64,000 bases of DNA from Site-B1 sp963722665 (GCA_963722665.1 CAVRNW010000020.1:1-64000); one strand, 5' to 3'. Positions 20,301-30,199 are shown, counted from the stretch's first letter. The notes: generated from the letters alone by a model not told the origin. A program made the numbers and translations.

Positions 20301-20779
20301 AAAATGAGAATCCTATACAAGGTTCCTTTATTATTGAAGAACTTACCGATTTAGTTGAGGAAGCTGTTCTATTAGAATTTGATAGAATTACAGAACGAGG
20401 AGGTGTTTTAGGAGCCATGGAGACCATGTATCAACGTAGTAAGATCCAGGAAGAGAGTTTGTATTATGAAACTTTGAAACATAATGGCGAATTTCCAATT
20501 ATTGGAGTGAATACATTCCTAAGCAGTAAAGGATCTCCAACGATCTTGCCGGCCGAAGTGATTAGAGCTACAGAAGAGGAAAAACAAAATCAGATAAAGA
20601 CTTTAAAAAATCTGCATGAGTTTAACAAGACGGAGACTCTTTTAAAGGATCTACAACAAAAGGCAATTCACAATCAAAATATATTTGAATCTTTAATGGA
20701 AGCATGTAAACATTGCTCATTAGGTCAAATTACCAATGCCTTGTTTGAAGTAGGTGGGCAATACAGAAGAAATATGTAA
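17341..20779 (+). CDS. icmF: Fused acyl-CoA mutase with G-protein chaperone (IcmF-type), one frameshift
   Basis: Adenosylcobalamin-dependent isobutyryl-/methylmalonyl-CoA mutase family fusion. Order: cobalamin-binding domain (residues 10-140, AASLFDGHDAAINIM with the DxH cobalt ligand), MeaB/ArgK-like GTPase (about 195-420, GTGGAGKSSLVDEL Walker A, SVDPSKRKTGGALLGDR, NKYDKRGAEDA) and the substrate-binding mutase barrel (about 560 on, GEFPYTSGLYPFK, GEGGPERTNRRF). The frame breaks in the C run at 19555-19557; removing one C restores DTPGYSGELPKGNDGLGL, and the barrel continues (SISGYHIAEAGANPISQLAF, GRSLHAQEIDFNDIRTTLQAL) to 20779. The full product is about 1,146 aa, normal for IcmF. The break is probably an error. 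It needs imported or salvaged B12. Confidence 0.92.
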
Positions 20780-20802
20780 TAAATTTAGTGACCGGTTTAA
20801 AT

Positions 20803-21198
20803 TTATAAGGTCAATATCCAGGTTTTTTGAAGTTGCCTGAATTTCTTTAATTCACTTCTAAGTATAGGTAAGTAATCTTTACCATCACTGTTACAATGCA
20901 TTAATCGTTTGCAGTTATAATAAAGCATATTTGTCAATTTCTCTACAGAAGCGACATGTTTATGTTTTTTATCAGAATAACGCTCCAATTCAGCATTAAC
21001 GATTTCTGGGGCCAAGGATTCCGATTGTTGAACAATATCTCCAGAGAAATAAATATGTGGATCTTCTCTGCCATCCATGGTTAAATATGAAAGATCCTGA
21101 TTTAAATAAGTAGAAATACTCCTCGAAAGGACAATGATGTCCAATGCCTTTTTATATACAGGCAACTCTGAAAGATGTGATGGAATATTGTAAAACAT
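20803..21198 (-). CDS. Hypothetical helical protein
   Basis: A 131 aa protein without signal peptide or membrane segment, rich in long amphipathic helices (LPVYKKALDIIVLSRSISTYL near the start, LRSELKKFRQLQKTW at the end), suggesting a small helical bundle similar in character to four-helix-bundle proteins. No catalytic motif seen. It is convergent with icmF and divergent from the Lrp-type regulator. Real gene likely from length and isolation; function unknown. Confidence 0.55.
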   Translation of the reverse strand: MFYNIPSHLSELPVYKKALDIIVLSRSISTYLNQDLSYLTMDGREDPHIYFSGDIVQQSESLAPEIVNAELERYSDKKHKHVASVEKLTNMLYYNCKRLMHCNSDGKDYLPILRSELKKFRQLQKTWILTL

Positions 21199-21313
21199 TT
21201 TCTTATAGCAGTTTTATCAAATGTAGTTACAAGTATTGAAATTATACTTTAGATATTAAATAGAAAATGTATATTTACTTTAATATTTAATGTATTTTTA
21301 ATAAAATCTTTAA

Positions 21314-21757
21314 ATGATTATTGATTCTTTAAATTGGAAGATATTAAAATGCTTGCAAAAAAATGCAAGACAATCTAATTCAGAAATTGGTAGGACAGTA
21401 GGAATAAGCTCACCTGCAGTTTCTGAGCGTATTAAAAAGATGGAAGATTCTGGCATTATATTAGGATACAACACGTCTGTTTCTACTTATGAAGCAGGTT
21501 ATCAGTTAAAAGCATTTATTACTCTTAGAGCATTTATGGGCATGTTAAAACCATTCATGGAAAAAGTGAAGTCCTATGATGAGGTACTAAATTGTTATCG
21601 AATTACAGGCAATGAGAATTTTGTGATGGAAGTGGCTTTAAAAAATCAAAAACATTTGGAACAATTTATAGATCAGTTGATCGTATATGGTGAGACTAAG
21701 ACACAGATCGTATTGTCAAATGTCGTAAAGAACAATGAAGTGAAATCCATAAAATAA
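21314..21757 (+). CDS. Lrp/AsnC family transcriptional regulator
   Basis: DNA-binding regulator of 147 aa. The N-terminal winged helix-turn-helix (LNWKILKCLQKNARQSNSEI then VGISSPAVSERIKKMEDSGII) is classic Lrp, and the C-terminal half is a RAM ligand-binding domain (FITLRAFMG, VLNCYRITGNENFVMEVAL). Such proteins sense amino acids or related metabolites. It is convergent with an MFS gene and near icmF, so branched-chain or propionyl metabolism is a possible target, by inference only. Confidence 0.9.
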   Translation: MIIDSLNWKILKCLQKNARQSNSEIGRTVGISSPAVSERIKKMEDSGIILGYNTSVSTYEAGYQLKAFITLRAFMGMLKPFMEKVKSYDEVLNCYRITGNENFVMEVALKNQKHLEQFIDQLIVYGETKTQIVLSNVVKNNEVKSIK

Positions 21758-21772
21758 AAATCGAAATAGATT

Positions 21773-22978
21773 TTATTCCTTATTTAAGGCTAATCTGCGT
21801 TTTAAAAATAACAGGATCAAAATAGACACAAACATTAAGCCTGTAACAGAATACCAGGTAAAGTCAAAACCAAATCTATCAACAAATTGCATTCCTGTAT
21901 TATGCCCTAATATATGTGCAATGGCGAACGCAATACTATACAAGGCCATGTATTCTCCTTGATTGCCTCGTTTTGCACGTTTTAAGGCAAACGCATTTGA
22001 AAATGGAAAAGCGACCATTTCTCCAATAGTCATTAGTACCATTCCTATTATTAATACTCCGGCCCAAGTAGTCAAATTAAGAACTAAAAAACTTAGGCCA
22101 GTGAAAATAGCCCCAATAATAATTAAGGACATTTTAGTAAATCGGCCGTTTTCCAAATATTTTACAAATGGCATCTCAAGAATGAATATCAATAATCCGT
22201 TCAAACCCATTAATAGTCCTATTTTATTTTCATTTAAAAAATGGATATCCTTGTAATAGAGAGGCATAGTTGAAAAGTATTGTAAAAAGGATATACTAAA
22301 TAAAATCATTGCTGCCAGGAAAATTAAATAAGAAGTATCCTTATAGGCAGATTTTGGATTCTGGATAACTACTTCATCAAATGTTCTTGCAGTTTTAGGG
22401 TTTAATACATTCAGCAATAGTATTCCTGCAAGTACGCAAGTTATACCATCTAACCAAAACAGCCCACTATAACCCATTGTAACAATGATTAGTCCCCCAA
22501 CAGCTGGACCTGCAGAGAATCCGAGATTAATGGCTAACCGTATCAAGGTCACAGATCTTGTTTTATTTTCAGGTTTGCTGTATGCACTTAATGCTACAAA
22601 CATGGCAGGTCTAAACATATCAGCAACTGCCATAAGTACAAAAACACCAATACATAGTTCCTCAAACGTATTTAAGAATTGCAGGAATATGAATAAAACA
22701 CCAGAGGTGATCAAACTAAATACCATGATCTTGTAATAACCAATTTTATCGGTCAATTTACCTCCTAACCAAGATCCTAAAACGGAACCTGCTCCAAAAG
22801 CACTCATTATCCAACCCACATCGGCAAGGGTAAAGTCTAAACTTTTTGTAAGGTACAGTGATAGAAATGGCACAACCATGGTCCCTGCCCTATTTATTAA
22901 AGTAATTAAGGCAAGCCACCATACTTCAGTAGATAATCCTTGAAAAGTTCCTATATAGTTTTTAAAAAGTAATTTCAT
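21773..22978 (-). CDS. MFS transporter (drug/H+ antiporter-like)
   Basis: Inner-membrane major facilitator of about 401 aa with twelve hydrophobic segments. The start at 22978 (MKLLFKNYIGTFQGL) is preferred to an upstream ATG at 23017 because the extra 13 residues are not hydrophobic and the family starts here. The segment GSWLGGKLTDKIGYYKIM between helices 2 and 3 is the MFS motif A, and RLAINLGFSAGPAVGG is the motif seen after helix 4 in DHA1 exporters. Substrate unknown. Convergent with the Lrp-type regulator, 16 bases apart. Confidence 0.85.
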   Translation of the reverse strand: MKLLFKNYIGTFQGLSTEVWWLALITLINRAGTMVVPFLSLYLTKSLDFTLADVGWIMSAFGAGSVLGSWLGGKLTDKIGYYKIMVFSLITSGVLFIFLQFLNTFEELCIGVFVLMAVADMFRPAMFVALSAYSKPENKTRSVTLIRLAINLGFSAGPAVGGLIIVTMGYSGLFWLDGITCVLAGILLLNVLNPKTARTFDEVVIQNPKSAYKDTSYLIFLAAMILFSISFLQYFSTMPLYYKDIHFLNENKIGLLMGLNGLLIFILEMPFVKYLENGRFTKMSLIIIGAIFTGLSFLVLNLTTWAGVLIIGMVLMTIGEMVAFPFSNAFALKRAKRGNQGEYMALYSIAFAIAHILGHNTGMQFVDRFGFDFTWYSVTGLMFVSILILLFLKRRLALNKE

Positions 22979-23198
22979 TGGTTTGGTTGAATGGTAAAAG
23001 TATAAAGTCCAATCCAATTGTTCGACTTTTATTCATGGAATATTTATCAATTAAATAAGGACAAAGTATATATCTATCAATCTTCGATATAATTAATTTT
23101 AACTTGAATCTGCTTAATTGAAACATATTCAAATTTGTATTTGATCAGGGCTAAACAAAATAATTTTAATTGTATTTTTGATTTTAAATTAATTTACG

Positions 23199-23741
23199 AT
23201 GAAAAATGTTAATCTGATAGTTATTCTATTTCTCTTATTGTTTTCATGTGGAAGCAGTAGAAGTTTTCAAAGTTTCTTTGATGCTCACAAATCAGATTTA
23301 GGAGTGACAGCTTTTCAAGTGCCTAATTTTATGAAGGCTTTATTAAGCAATATTTCACCTAAGCAAAATATGTTCGATAATCTTACGGATTTCAAATTCA
23401 TAACTTTTAATAATTCTTCAATCCAAAGTCAGAAAAGTTTAATACATGAAATGAATATTGTTGCTAGTAGTAAATACACAGATATGTATAGAAGGAATAC
23501 AGTTGATAATACAAAGATCATATCTGTAAAGGAATTAGGTAACGTTGTCACTGAAGCAATTATATTTGACAGTAAGGTTGAGAAAACAACAGTTTTTTAT
23601 ATAAGAGGGCAATTTGATCCAGATAAGATCAAAGCGTTTTCTGATGACAGTACTTTTGATGATTTTTCCAAAAAGCTTCAGCAGGAATACCAAATGAACT
23701 TAAATCCTCCTTTAAATCCATCATTCAATCCCAATGACTAA
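23199..23741 (+). CDS. DUF4252 family lipoprotein
   Basis: A 180 aa envelope lipoprotein with lipobox LLFSCGSS. The body has SFQSFFDAHKSD near the N-terminus, a central LTDFKFITF strand and VYIRGQFDPDKI-like C-terminal segment (FYIRGQFDPDKIKAFS), the arrangement of the DUF4252 family of Bacteroidota. Function unknown. Its last 8 bases overlap the next gene, so the two are translationally coupled. Confidence 0.75.
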   Translation: MKNVNLIVILFLLLFSCGSSRSFQSFFDAHKSDLGVTAFQVPNFMKALLSNISPKQNMFDNLTDFKFITFNNSSIQSQKSLIHEMNIVASSKYTDMYRRNTVDNTKIISVKELGNVVTEAIIFDSKVEKTTVFYIRGQFDPDKIKAFSDDSTFDDFSKKLQQEYQMNLNPPLNPSFNPND

Positions 23742-24345
23742 AACCAAAAGATCGCTCCTATTTTTGTTAATCATATTTGCAATTGGCTGCAAGCAGGATA
23801 AACAACCAGTATTAGGTGAAACTGAATTCCAGAAAAAAATGAATGCCGATTTTAAAGATGCCACAAAATCACCATTAAAGGAAAAGGACAGGAAGGAATT
23901 CAAAGGATTAGACTTTTTTAAATTTGATTCTGCTTATGTAGTAACCGCAAAATTTACAAGAACTCCGGATGAAAAACCATTTAGAATGAAAACAACAACC
24001 GATAGACTACCAAATTATGTAAAATATGGGATTGTTGAGTTTCAATTTGAAGGGAAATCCCATAAACTTAATATCTATCAAAATTTGGATTTATTAGAAG
24101 AAGAAGGATATGAAGATTATTTGTTTCTTCCTTTTTTAGATAACACAAATGGAGAGGGAAGTTATGCAGGTGGTCGTTATGTTGAGTCCAGCATCCCAGA
24201 AGGAGATACAATTATCATCGATTTTAATACAGCGTATAATCCGTATTGTGCTTATAATGACAAATATTCATGCCCTATTGTACCAAGAGATAATTATTTA
24301 GACGCACAAATAAGAGCAGGTGTTAAGGCTTTTGGCAAACACTGA
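23734..24345 (+). CDS. DUF1684 family lipoprotein
   Basis: A 203 aa protein with lipobox FAIGCKQD. Features of DUF1684 are visible: the KEKDRKEFKGLDFFKFD segment, then GIVEFQFEGKSHKLNIYQN, and the C-terminal TIIIDFNTAYNPYCAYN with SCPIVPRDN. The conserved YNPYCAY...CP(I/L)xPxxN motif identifies the family; the biochemical role is unknown. It overlaps the DUF4252 gene by 8 bases and forms a two-gene operon with it. Confidence 0.85.
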   Translation: MTKTKRSLLFLLIIFAIGCKQDKQPVLGETEFQKKMNADFKDATKSPLKEKDRKEFKGLDFFKFDSAYVVTAKFTRTPDEKPFRMKTTTDRLPNYVKYGIVEFQFEGKSHKLNIYQNLDLLEEEGYEDYLFLPFLDNTNGEGSYAGGRYVESSIPEGDTIIIDFNTAYNPYCAYNDKYSCPIVPRDNYLDAQIRAGVKAFGKH

Positions 24346-24398
24346 TTAAGCCAATTGATATCAGTCGCACTTGCAATTCACAATTTTTAATAGCTAAT

Positions 24399-25421
24399 TT
24401 ATTTTACTGCAATATAAATTTCTGTTATCCATTTTGCAGGATTAGGCTCTGTCATTGGATCAGTTAAATAAGCTTCCATCATAGGACCTGTTTCTGTTAA
24501 TTGTAAGCCATTTTCTGAGGCGTACTTCATAGTTGTTTCCCAGGCTTCCTTTAAATTGTCATAATCTCCCTTCAGGGTTGTTTTAACAGCTTTGAAAGGT
24601 TTAAGTTTTCCAGTTAATATATCACTTTCTGTAGTAATGACCCTTGAAGTTGTCGGCACACAACATGAGAACATTACTGCATTGTTCTCTTCATCCCATT
24701 TATGATACAAAACATATGGAGCGCCAGCCATTGAAATATTATTATCACCCACAAATTTTCCTATCCTCGGCATCATTTCAGCCATTTTGGTCTTAAATTC
24801 ATCCATCTTACAGGATGTGGTATTGTATAAATAAAATCCTCCACTATGTTCGGTAACACCATCAACAATAACGGTATATTTTTTCATATCGGCAATTGTA
24901 ATACTGTCTAACTTAAACAAGCCTCGTTCAAAATCAGGACCAGTATTATCTTCGATTGACCCCATAAAAGTTGTATAGAACTTAGTCATAAAATCCTGTT
25001 TTCCTTTCATATTCCAGGTAACGTTTGTTCCATTATCAGTTGGTTCAAAGGTCCAGTTAATATCCGATTCGGATTCAAAAGGTTTAATGAAAGAAATATG
25101 CTGAGATAAGGATACATTTTCAACAGTATTTGTAGTTTTCATTGATCCTTCTCCAAGGATATCTCCCTTCCATGAATAATTGCCTCCTATACCTGAAGAC
25201 TTCTCACCATAAGTTAAAGCTGCTTCCTTGTCTTGTTCCAGCCAAGGCGAAAAACTTGGCCATTCTTTAAATTCATTTACTTTGTCATATAATACTGAAG
25301 CGGGAGCATTGATAACCTTACTTCTGGAAAATTCAAATTCGTTTGGTTGAACAGCTACATATATAGCCAAGCCAATAATGACAATAAGTAAAAAAAACAG
25401 AATGTATTTGAAAAATTTCAT
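24399..25421 (-). CDS. SRPBCC (polyketide cyclase-like) plus GyrI-like effector-binding protein
   Basis: A 340 aa protein with one N-terminal membrane segment (residues 5-25), an SRPBCC/START-like ligand-binding domain (about 30-175, SRSKVINAPASVLYDKVNEF and EFKEWPSFSPW) and a C-terminal GyrI/AraC-type effector-binding domain (about 185-340, HKWDEENNAVMFSCCVP). It probably binds a small hydrophobic ligand at the membrane. This domain pair is widespread in Flavobacteriaceae. Single gene, divergent from the M49 peptidase. Confidence 0.8.
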   Translation of the reverse strand: MKFFKYILFFLLIVIIGLAIYVAVQPNEFEFSRSKVINAPASVLYDKVNEFKEWPSFSPWLEQDKEAALTYGEKSSGIGGNYSWKGDILGEGSMKTTNTVENVSLSQHISFIKPFESESDINWTFEPTDNGTNVTWNMKGKQDFMTKFYTTFMGSIEDNTGPDFERGLFKLDSITIADMKKYTVIVDGVTEHSGGFYLYNTTSCKMDEFKTKMAEMMPRIGKFVGDNNISMAGAPYVLYHKWDEENNAVMFSCCVPTTSRVITTESDILTGKLKPFKAVKTTLKGDYDNLKEAWETTMKYASENGLQLTETGPMMEAYLTDPMTEPNPAKWITEIYIAVK

Positions 25422-25485
25422 AATAATAAATTGGATTATTTTAGATAATCAAAGATAATCAATTTAATACTATACTAATATGTAT

Positions 25486-25493
25486 TACCTTTG
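25486..25493 (+). promoter_or_regulatory. -7 box for the M49 peptidase gene
   Basis: TACCTTTG matches TAnnTTTG 26 bases before the start codon at 25520. Confidence 0.5.
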
Positions 25494-25519
25494 CATTTCT
25501 ATTTAAAAAACATAAAAAA

Positions 25520-27560
25520 ATGAAAATAAAATCCCTTTTAATTATTGTTTTATCAGCGACATTTTTGTTCACATGTAAAAACGATAATTCAAAACAAGAT
25601 CCAACATTAACCGATGTTCAAAAAAACACGGAATTCGATTACAATGTTGAGCAATTTGCAGACGTTAAAATATTACGTTATCAAATTCCTGGTTGGGAGA
25701 ACCTGACCTTAAAAGAACAGAAATTAGTTTATTATTTGAACCAGGCAGGCTTATCTGGGCGTGATATTATTTGGGATCAGAATTACAGACATAATTTAAA
25801 GATCAGAAAAGCATTAGAGCATATTTACACTAATTACAATGGTGATAAAACATCTGATGATTGGAAAGCGTTCGAAACGTATTTAAAGCGTGTTTGGTTT
25901 AGTAACGGAATTCATCATCATTATTCTTCAGATAAATTCAAACCTGGCTTTTCTTCAGATTATTTAACTTTTTTATTGAAAGAAACGGATGCAAAATTAG
26001 AAGGTGACGCTTTTGATGTTATTTTTAACGATAAAGATTCTAAAAAAGTGAACCTTGGAAAAGGAGTTGATAACGTGGCTTTATCTGCAGTAAATTTTTA
26101 TTCACCAAATGTTACCAATGCAGATGTTGAAGCCTTTTATGCTAAAGTAAAATCACCAGATCCTAAAAAACCTTTATCTCACGGATTGAACTCTCAATTG
26201 GTTAAAGAAAATGGAGTTTTAAAAGAACGCGTATACAAATCTGGAGGATTATATGGTTCTGCGATAGATGAAATAGTAAAATGGTTAGAATTAGCAAAAG
26301 ATGTAGCAGAAAATGATGCACAAGGAAATGCTCTTGGATTATTAATTGACTATTACAAATCTGGAGATTTACAAACTTGGGACGATTATAATGTTGCTTG
26401 GACAGCGGCAACAGAAGGAAATATAGACTACATCAATAGTTTTATAGAGGTTTATAACGATCCTTTAGGATATAGAGGTTCTTATGAAAACCTTGTCCAA
26501 ATTAATGATTTTGATATGTCTGAAAAAATGGCAGTATTATCTGAAAATGCACAATGGTTTGAAGATAATTCTCCTTTGATGGATTCTCACAAAAAGAAAA
26601 ATGTGGTTGGTGTAACATATAAGGTAGTAAATGTTGCAGGTGAATCTGGCGATGCCTCTCCAAGTACTCCAATAGGTGTTAATTTACCAAATGCAAACTG
26701 GATTCGCGCTTCTATAGGAAGCAAATCGGTTTCATTAGGTAACATTATTCATGCTTATAATAATGCCGGAAGTTCAGGTCGTTTAAAAGAATTTGTTCAT
26801 GACCAAGAAGAACATGATCTTGAAAAATCTCATGGACAGTTAGCCGATAAATTGCATACTGCTTTACACGAAGTAATCGGTCATGCTTCCGGACAAATAA
26901 ATCCAGGAATTGGAACACCTAAAGAGACTCTAAAAAATTATGCGTCTACTATTGAAGAAGGTAGAGCCGATCTTGTTGGATTATATTATTTATACAATCC
27001 TAAATTACAGGAATTAGGCTTAGTTGATGACTGGAAATCTGTTGGTAAAGCGGCCTATGATGGCTACATTCGTAATGGATTGATGACACAGTTAATTCGT
27101 TTAAATTTAGGTGATGATGTTGAAGAAGCACACATGCGTAACAGACAGTTTGTTGCTGCTTGGGCTTATGAAAAAGGAAAAGCTGATAATGTTATTGAAA
27201 AAGTAACTCGAGATGGAAAAACCTATTATAATATTAATGATTATGATAAGTTACATGATTTATTCGGACAGTTATTACGTGAAACACAACGTATAAAATC
27301 TGAAGGAGATTATGAAGGTGCTGATGCTTTAGTTGAAGGTTATGGTGTAAAAGTTGATCAAGAATTACATGAAGAAATTTTAGAGCGAAACAAACAATTT
27401 ACAGCTGCTCCTTATAGTGGTTTTGTAAATCCTGTTTTAGTTCCGGAAACAAATGATGCATGGAGAAATTACTGCGATTAATGTAATGCAACCAGAAACT
27501 TTTGAAGGTCAAATGTTAGAGTATAGTAAGAATTTTGGTTTTTTACCTGAAGTGAACTAG
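25520..27560 (+). CDS. Dipeptidyl-peptidase III-like metallopeptidase (M49) lipoprotein, frameshift near the 3' end
   Basis: Zinc exopeptidase releasing dipeptides. A lipobox (FLFTCKND) places it at the envelope, unlike cytosolic eukaryotic DPP3. The zinc motif HEVIGH near residue 455 fits the M49 pattern HExxGH, and the third ligand lies in EEGRADLVGLYYL about 50 residues on. At about 27455 the frame changes, truncating at ...WRNYCD; the other frame continues GEITAINVMQPETFEGQM and YSKNFGFLPEVN to 27560, as expected for the family's C-terminus. The total is about 679 aa. The last 35 residues are therefore lost on paper but probably present in the organism. Confidence 0.88.
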
Positions 27561-27580
27561 AAAAACATCTTATATTAATA

Positions 27581-27606
27581 AAAAAGCACCTTTTGGTGCT
27601 TTTTTT
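27581..27606 (+). terminator. Terminator after the M49 peptidase gene
   Basis: AAAAAGCACC pairs with GGTGCTTTTT around a four-base TTTT loop, followed by further T. It is symmetrical enough to serve the converging small membrane-protein gene as well. Confidence 0.8.
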
Positions 27607-27790
27607 ATGTAAAAATAAACTTAATAGCTGCTATGAATAATATAAACGAAATAAAGCCAATTAAAACCCAGATCGTACCAGGATAATACTTTTTATGAAG
27701 TTTTAAGTCTTTTCTATAAGCATAGATCAATGCTATAGTAAATGCAATGGCAAATAGAATTCCGAAAATCAATTGCCCTTTTGTAAACAT
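27605..27790 (-). CDS. Small two-helix membrane protein
   Basis: A 61 aa protein with two hydrophobic segments (about 6-24 and 40-60) separated by a basic loop (YRKDLKLHKKYYPGT), a regular helical hairpin topology. The balanced design and its own reading frame between two real genes suggest a genuine small gene; similar short proteins occur across Flavobacteriaceae. Function unknown. Confidence 0.6.
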   Translation of the reverse strand: MFTKGQLIFGILFAIAFTIALIYAYRKDLKLHKKYYPGTIWVLIGFISFILFIAAIKFIFT

Positions 27791-27851
27791 ATTTCTGTAT
27801 TTTTAAGATCTTGGAAATGCTTCAAGAATCTGAAACAAAATTAGTAAATAA

Positions 27852-28574
27852 ATGCCGAATGCCATAGTTTTTGGAGCCACTTCTGGAATAGGAAAACAAC
27901 TGGCCGAAATGTTAGTTTTGGACGGTTACAAAGTTGCTGTTACCGGCAGACGTTTGGAATTGCTTGAGGATCTTAAATCAATAAATCCTGAAAAAATTAT
28001 CATTAAGCAAAATGATGTTCAGGATTTCAAGCAAGCAGAATTGGTATTTAATGAAATAGTTGGTGAGCTAGGAATAGTAGATGTCATAATTCATAGTTCA
28101 GGAACTGGTCATGAAAATCCAGAATTGGATTGGAATAAGGAATTGGACACATTAAAAACCAATGTGATTGGTGCAACTAGAATATATGATTTAGCGTTTC
28201 ACTTGTTCAAAAATCAAGGATTTGGACATTTAGCAGCCATTTCCTCAATTGCCTCACTAAGGGGAAACAGGGAATCTCCTGCTTATTTTGCATCGAAAGC
28301 ATTTCAGGTGAATTACTTGGAGTCTTTATACTTTAAAGCAAAAGAAATAAAAGGAGGAAAAGTTTTCATAACAGACGTTCGCCCTGGATTTGTTGACACA
28401 AAAATGGCCTTAGGGGATGGTATTTTTTGGATGGCTTCTCTGGATAAGGCTAGTAAGCAGATCTATTCAGCTATAAAAAGAAAAAAACGTCGTGTTTATA
28501 TTTCAAAACGGTGGAATCTTATTGCCTGGGTTTTGAAGATCGCCCCTTCGTGGTTAATAAAAAAAGTAATGTAG
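27852..28574 (+). CDS. Short-chain dehydrogenase/reductase
   Basis: A 240 aa NAD(P)-dependent oxidoreductase. The Rossmann glycine motif GATSGIGKQLAEML lies at residues 8-21, followed by TGRR (NADP preference suggested by the two Arg), then the catalytic Ser region AAISSIAS and YFASK (YxxxK) near residue 155, and the PGFVDTKMA segment. The C-terminal WNLIAWVLKIAPSWLIKKV is hydrophobic and may associate with the membrane. Substrate cannot be told. Confidence 0.9.
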   Translation: MPNAIVFGATSGIGKQLAEMLVLDGYKVAVTGRRLELLEDLKSINPEKIIIKQNDVQDFKQAELVFNEIVGELGIVDVIIHSSGTGHENPELDWNKELDTLKTNVIGATRIYDLAFHLFKNQGFGHLAAISSIASLRGNRESPAYFASKAFQVNYLESLYFKAKEIKGGKVFITDVRPGFVDTKMALGDGIFWMASLDKASKQIYSAIKRKKRRVYISKRWNLIAWVLKIAPSWLIKKVM

Positions 28575-28653
28575 ACCGTTTATAGATCCGGACTATAAAT
28601 AAAGAAATGTCTGGTCGAGCACAGTCAAGACCTTTTTTAAAATTATTATAGAG

Positions 28654-29037
28654 ATGAAAAAAAAGATAAAAGCTGTAAAAGTATTTCATACAGCATATAA
28701 ATTAGGATATCGTGAAACGCCAAAAGCCGATCTGGGATTGGAAAAAAATCTGCTTCGTTATAAGCTAATGAGAGAGGAGAATGAAGAGTATTTAGAGGCT
28801 GCTAACAAGAATGACCTGGTTGAAGTTGCAGATGCCTTGGGTGATTTGCTTTATATTCTTTGTGGGACTATCATAGAACATGGTCTGCAACATAAGATAG
28901 ACGAGGTTTTTAATGAGATCCAACGAAGCAATATGAGTAAACTCGGAGAAGATGGCGAACCCATCTATCGTGAAGATGGAAAAGTGTTAAAAGGGCCTAA
29001 TTATTTTAAGCCAAACATCCTGGATATATTGGATTAA
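28654..29037 (+). CDS. MazG-like nucleoside triphosphate pyrophosphohydrolase
   Basis: A 127 aa all-alpha NTP pyrophosphatase. Metal-binding acidic residues are visible in LMREENEEYLEAA and LVEVADALGDLLYILCG (the ExxE...ExxD pattern of the MazG/HisE fold). The C-terminal SNMSKLGEDGEPIYREDGK with KGPNYFKPNI matches the family often annotated as phosphoribosyl-ATP pyrophosphohydrolase-like. It may clean up damaged nucleotides. It is distinct from the full MazG at 54147. Confidence 0.8.
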   Translation: MKKKIKAVKVFHTAYKLGYRETPKADLGLEKNLLRYKLMREENEEYLEAANKNDLVEVADALGDLLYILCGTIIEHGLQHKIDEVFNEIQRSNMSKLGEDGEPIYREDGKVLKGPNYFKPNILDILD

Positions 29038-29039
29038 AA

Positions 29040-29070
29040 AAAAAGAGAAGCATTTGCTTCTCTTTTTTTT
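29040..29070. terminator. Bidirectional terminator
   Basis: AAGAGAAGC and GCTTCTCTT form a strong stem with T runs on both strands. It lies between the converging MazG-like gene and ilvE and can serve both. Confidence 0.8.
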
Positions 29071-29078
29071 ATTATTTT

Positions 29079-29109
29079 CCCTTTGGGGAAATGTCCGAAG
29101 GACAAAGGG
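29079..29109. repeat. Compound intergenic hairpin next to ilvE
   Basis: CCCTTTG (29079-29085) pairs with the CAAAGGG ending at 29109, and GTCC (29093-29096) pairs with GGAC (29100-29103) inside it. It touches the 3' end of ilvE and has no T run, so it looks more like a repeated extragenic palindrome than a terminator. Copy number elsewhere is unknown. Confidence 0.4.
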
Positions 29110-29111
29110 GA

Positions 29112-30179
29112 CTAAACCTTCACTCGCCAACCATAAGGGTCTTTAGCCTTATTGGTCTGTATATCTGTTATGTGCTTTTTGAGTTTCGCTGCATATGTAT
29201 CTTTTAATTCGGGAAGATCATAATCTTTTCCTCTATATCCAAATCCGGAAATTGGCGAAATAACAGCTGCTGTTCCGGCTCCAAACATTTCTTTTAAACT
29301 TCCGTCCTTGGCGGCCTTCACTAGTTCATCAACTTTGATCTTTCTTACTTCCACTTCAATGCCTTGATCTTTCGCAATTTCAATGAGGCTCTTTCGGGTA
29401 ATTCCATCTAAAATACGTTCACTTGTTGGTGCTGTTATTAAAGTATCATTTATTCTGATAAACACATTCATCGCTCCTGCTTCCTCAATATACTCATGTG
29501 AAGTATCGTCTGTCCAAATAACCTGACTGTAACCCTTCTTAATAGCTAATTGAGTTGGATAGAATTGTCCGCCATAATTCCCACCTGCTTTGGCATAGCC
29601 AACACCACCATTGGCGGCTCTTGAATATTGCTCTTCAATTAAAACCTTTACTTTACCGGCAAAGTACGATCCTGAAGGTGAACAGGCAATTATGAATTTA
29701 TACTCTAAAGAAGGGGAAGCATGCACTCCCTTTCCAGTTGCAAAAATAAATGGTCTTACATATAATGAGCTTCCTTCAGCAGTTGGTATCCAATCCTTTT
29801 CAACCTTAAGTAAGGTCTTAAGACCTTCCATAAAAAAATCTTCCGGTACTTCCGGAATTGATAACCGTTTTGATGAAATATTCAGCCTTTTACAATTATC
29901 AATTGGTCTGAACAAGAAAATATTCCCTTCAGCATCTTTATACGCTTTCATACCCTCAAAAACAGATTGGCCATAATGAAATATCTTAGCTGACGGATCC
30001 AAAGTAATTGGTTGATAAGGAACAATTTGAGGCAAGCTCCAGGCACCATCCTTATAATCGCAAACCATCATATGGTCTGTAAATACTCTTCCAAATCCCA
30101 AATTATCAAAATCTACATCATGTATTTTAGTAGTTTTCGATTTTATAACTTCCAAATTAGTAGTAATTACATTGCTCAT
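29112..30179 (-). CDS. ilvE: Branched-chain amino acid aminotransferase
   Basis: PLP enzyme exchanging amino groups between Leu, Ile or Val and 2-oxoglutarate. The 355 aa length fits the long BCAT form. Seen: HYGQSVFEGMKAYK near residue 68, SLYVRPFIFATG, the PLP-lysine region GYAKAGGNYGG near 195 and the cofactor segment EEAGAMNVF. It is divergent from the DUF4920/mnmD pair, an arrangement common in Flavobacteriaceae. Preceded by a TAnnTTTG box on its strand. Intact. Confidence 0.95.
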   Translation of the reverse strand: MSNVITTNLEVIKSKTTKIHDVDFDNLGFGRVFTDHMMVCDYKDGAWSLPQIVPYQPITLDPSAKIFHYGQSVFEGMKAYKDAEGNIFLFRPIDNCKRLNISSKRLSIPEVPEDFFMEGLKTLLKVEKDWIPTAEGSSLYVRPFIFATGKGVHASPSLEYKFIIACSPSGSYFAGKVKVLIEEQYSRAANGGVGYAKAGGNYGGQFYPTQLAIKKGYSQVIWTDDTSHEYIEEAGAMNVFIRINDTLITAPTSERILDGITRKSLIEIAKDQGIEVEVRKIKVDELVKAAKDGSLKEMFGAGTAAVISPISGFGYRGKDYDLPELKDTYAAKLKKHITDIQTNKAKDPYGWRVKV

Positions 30180-30199
30180 TGTTATTCATTTTATATAAC

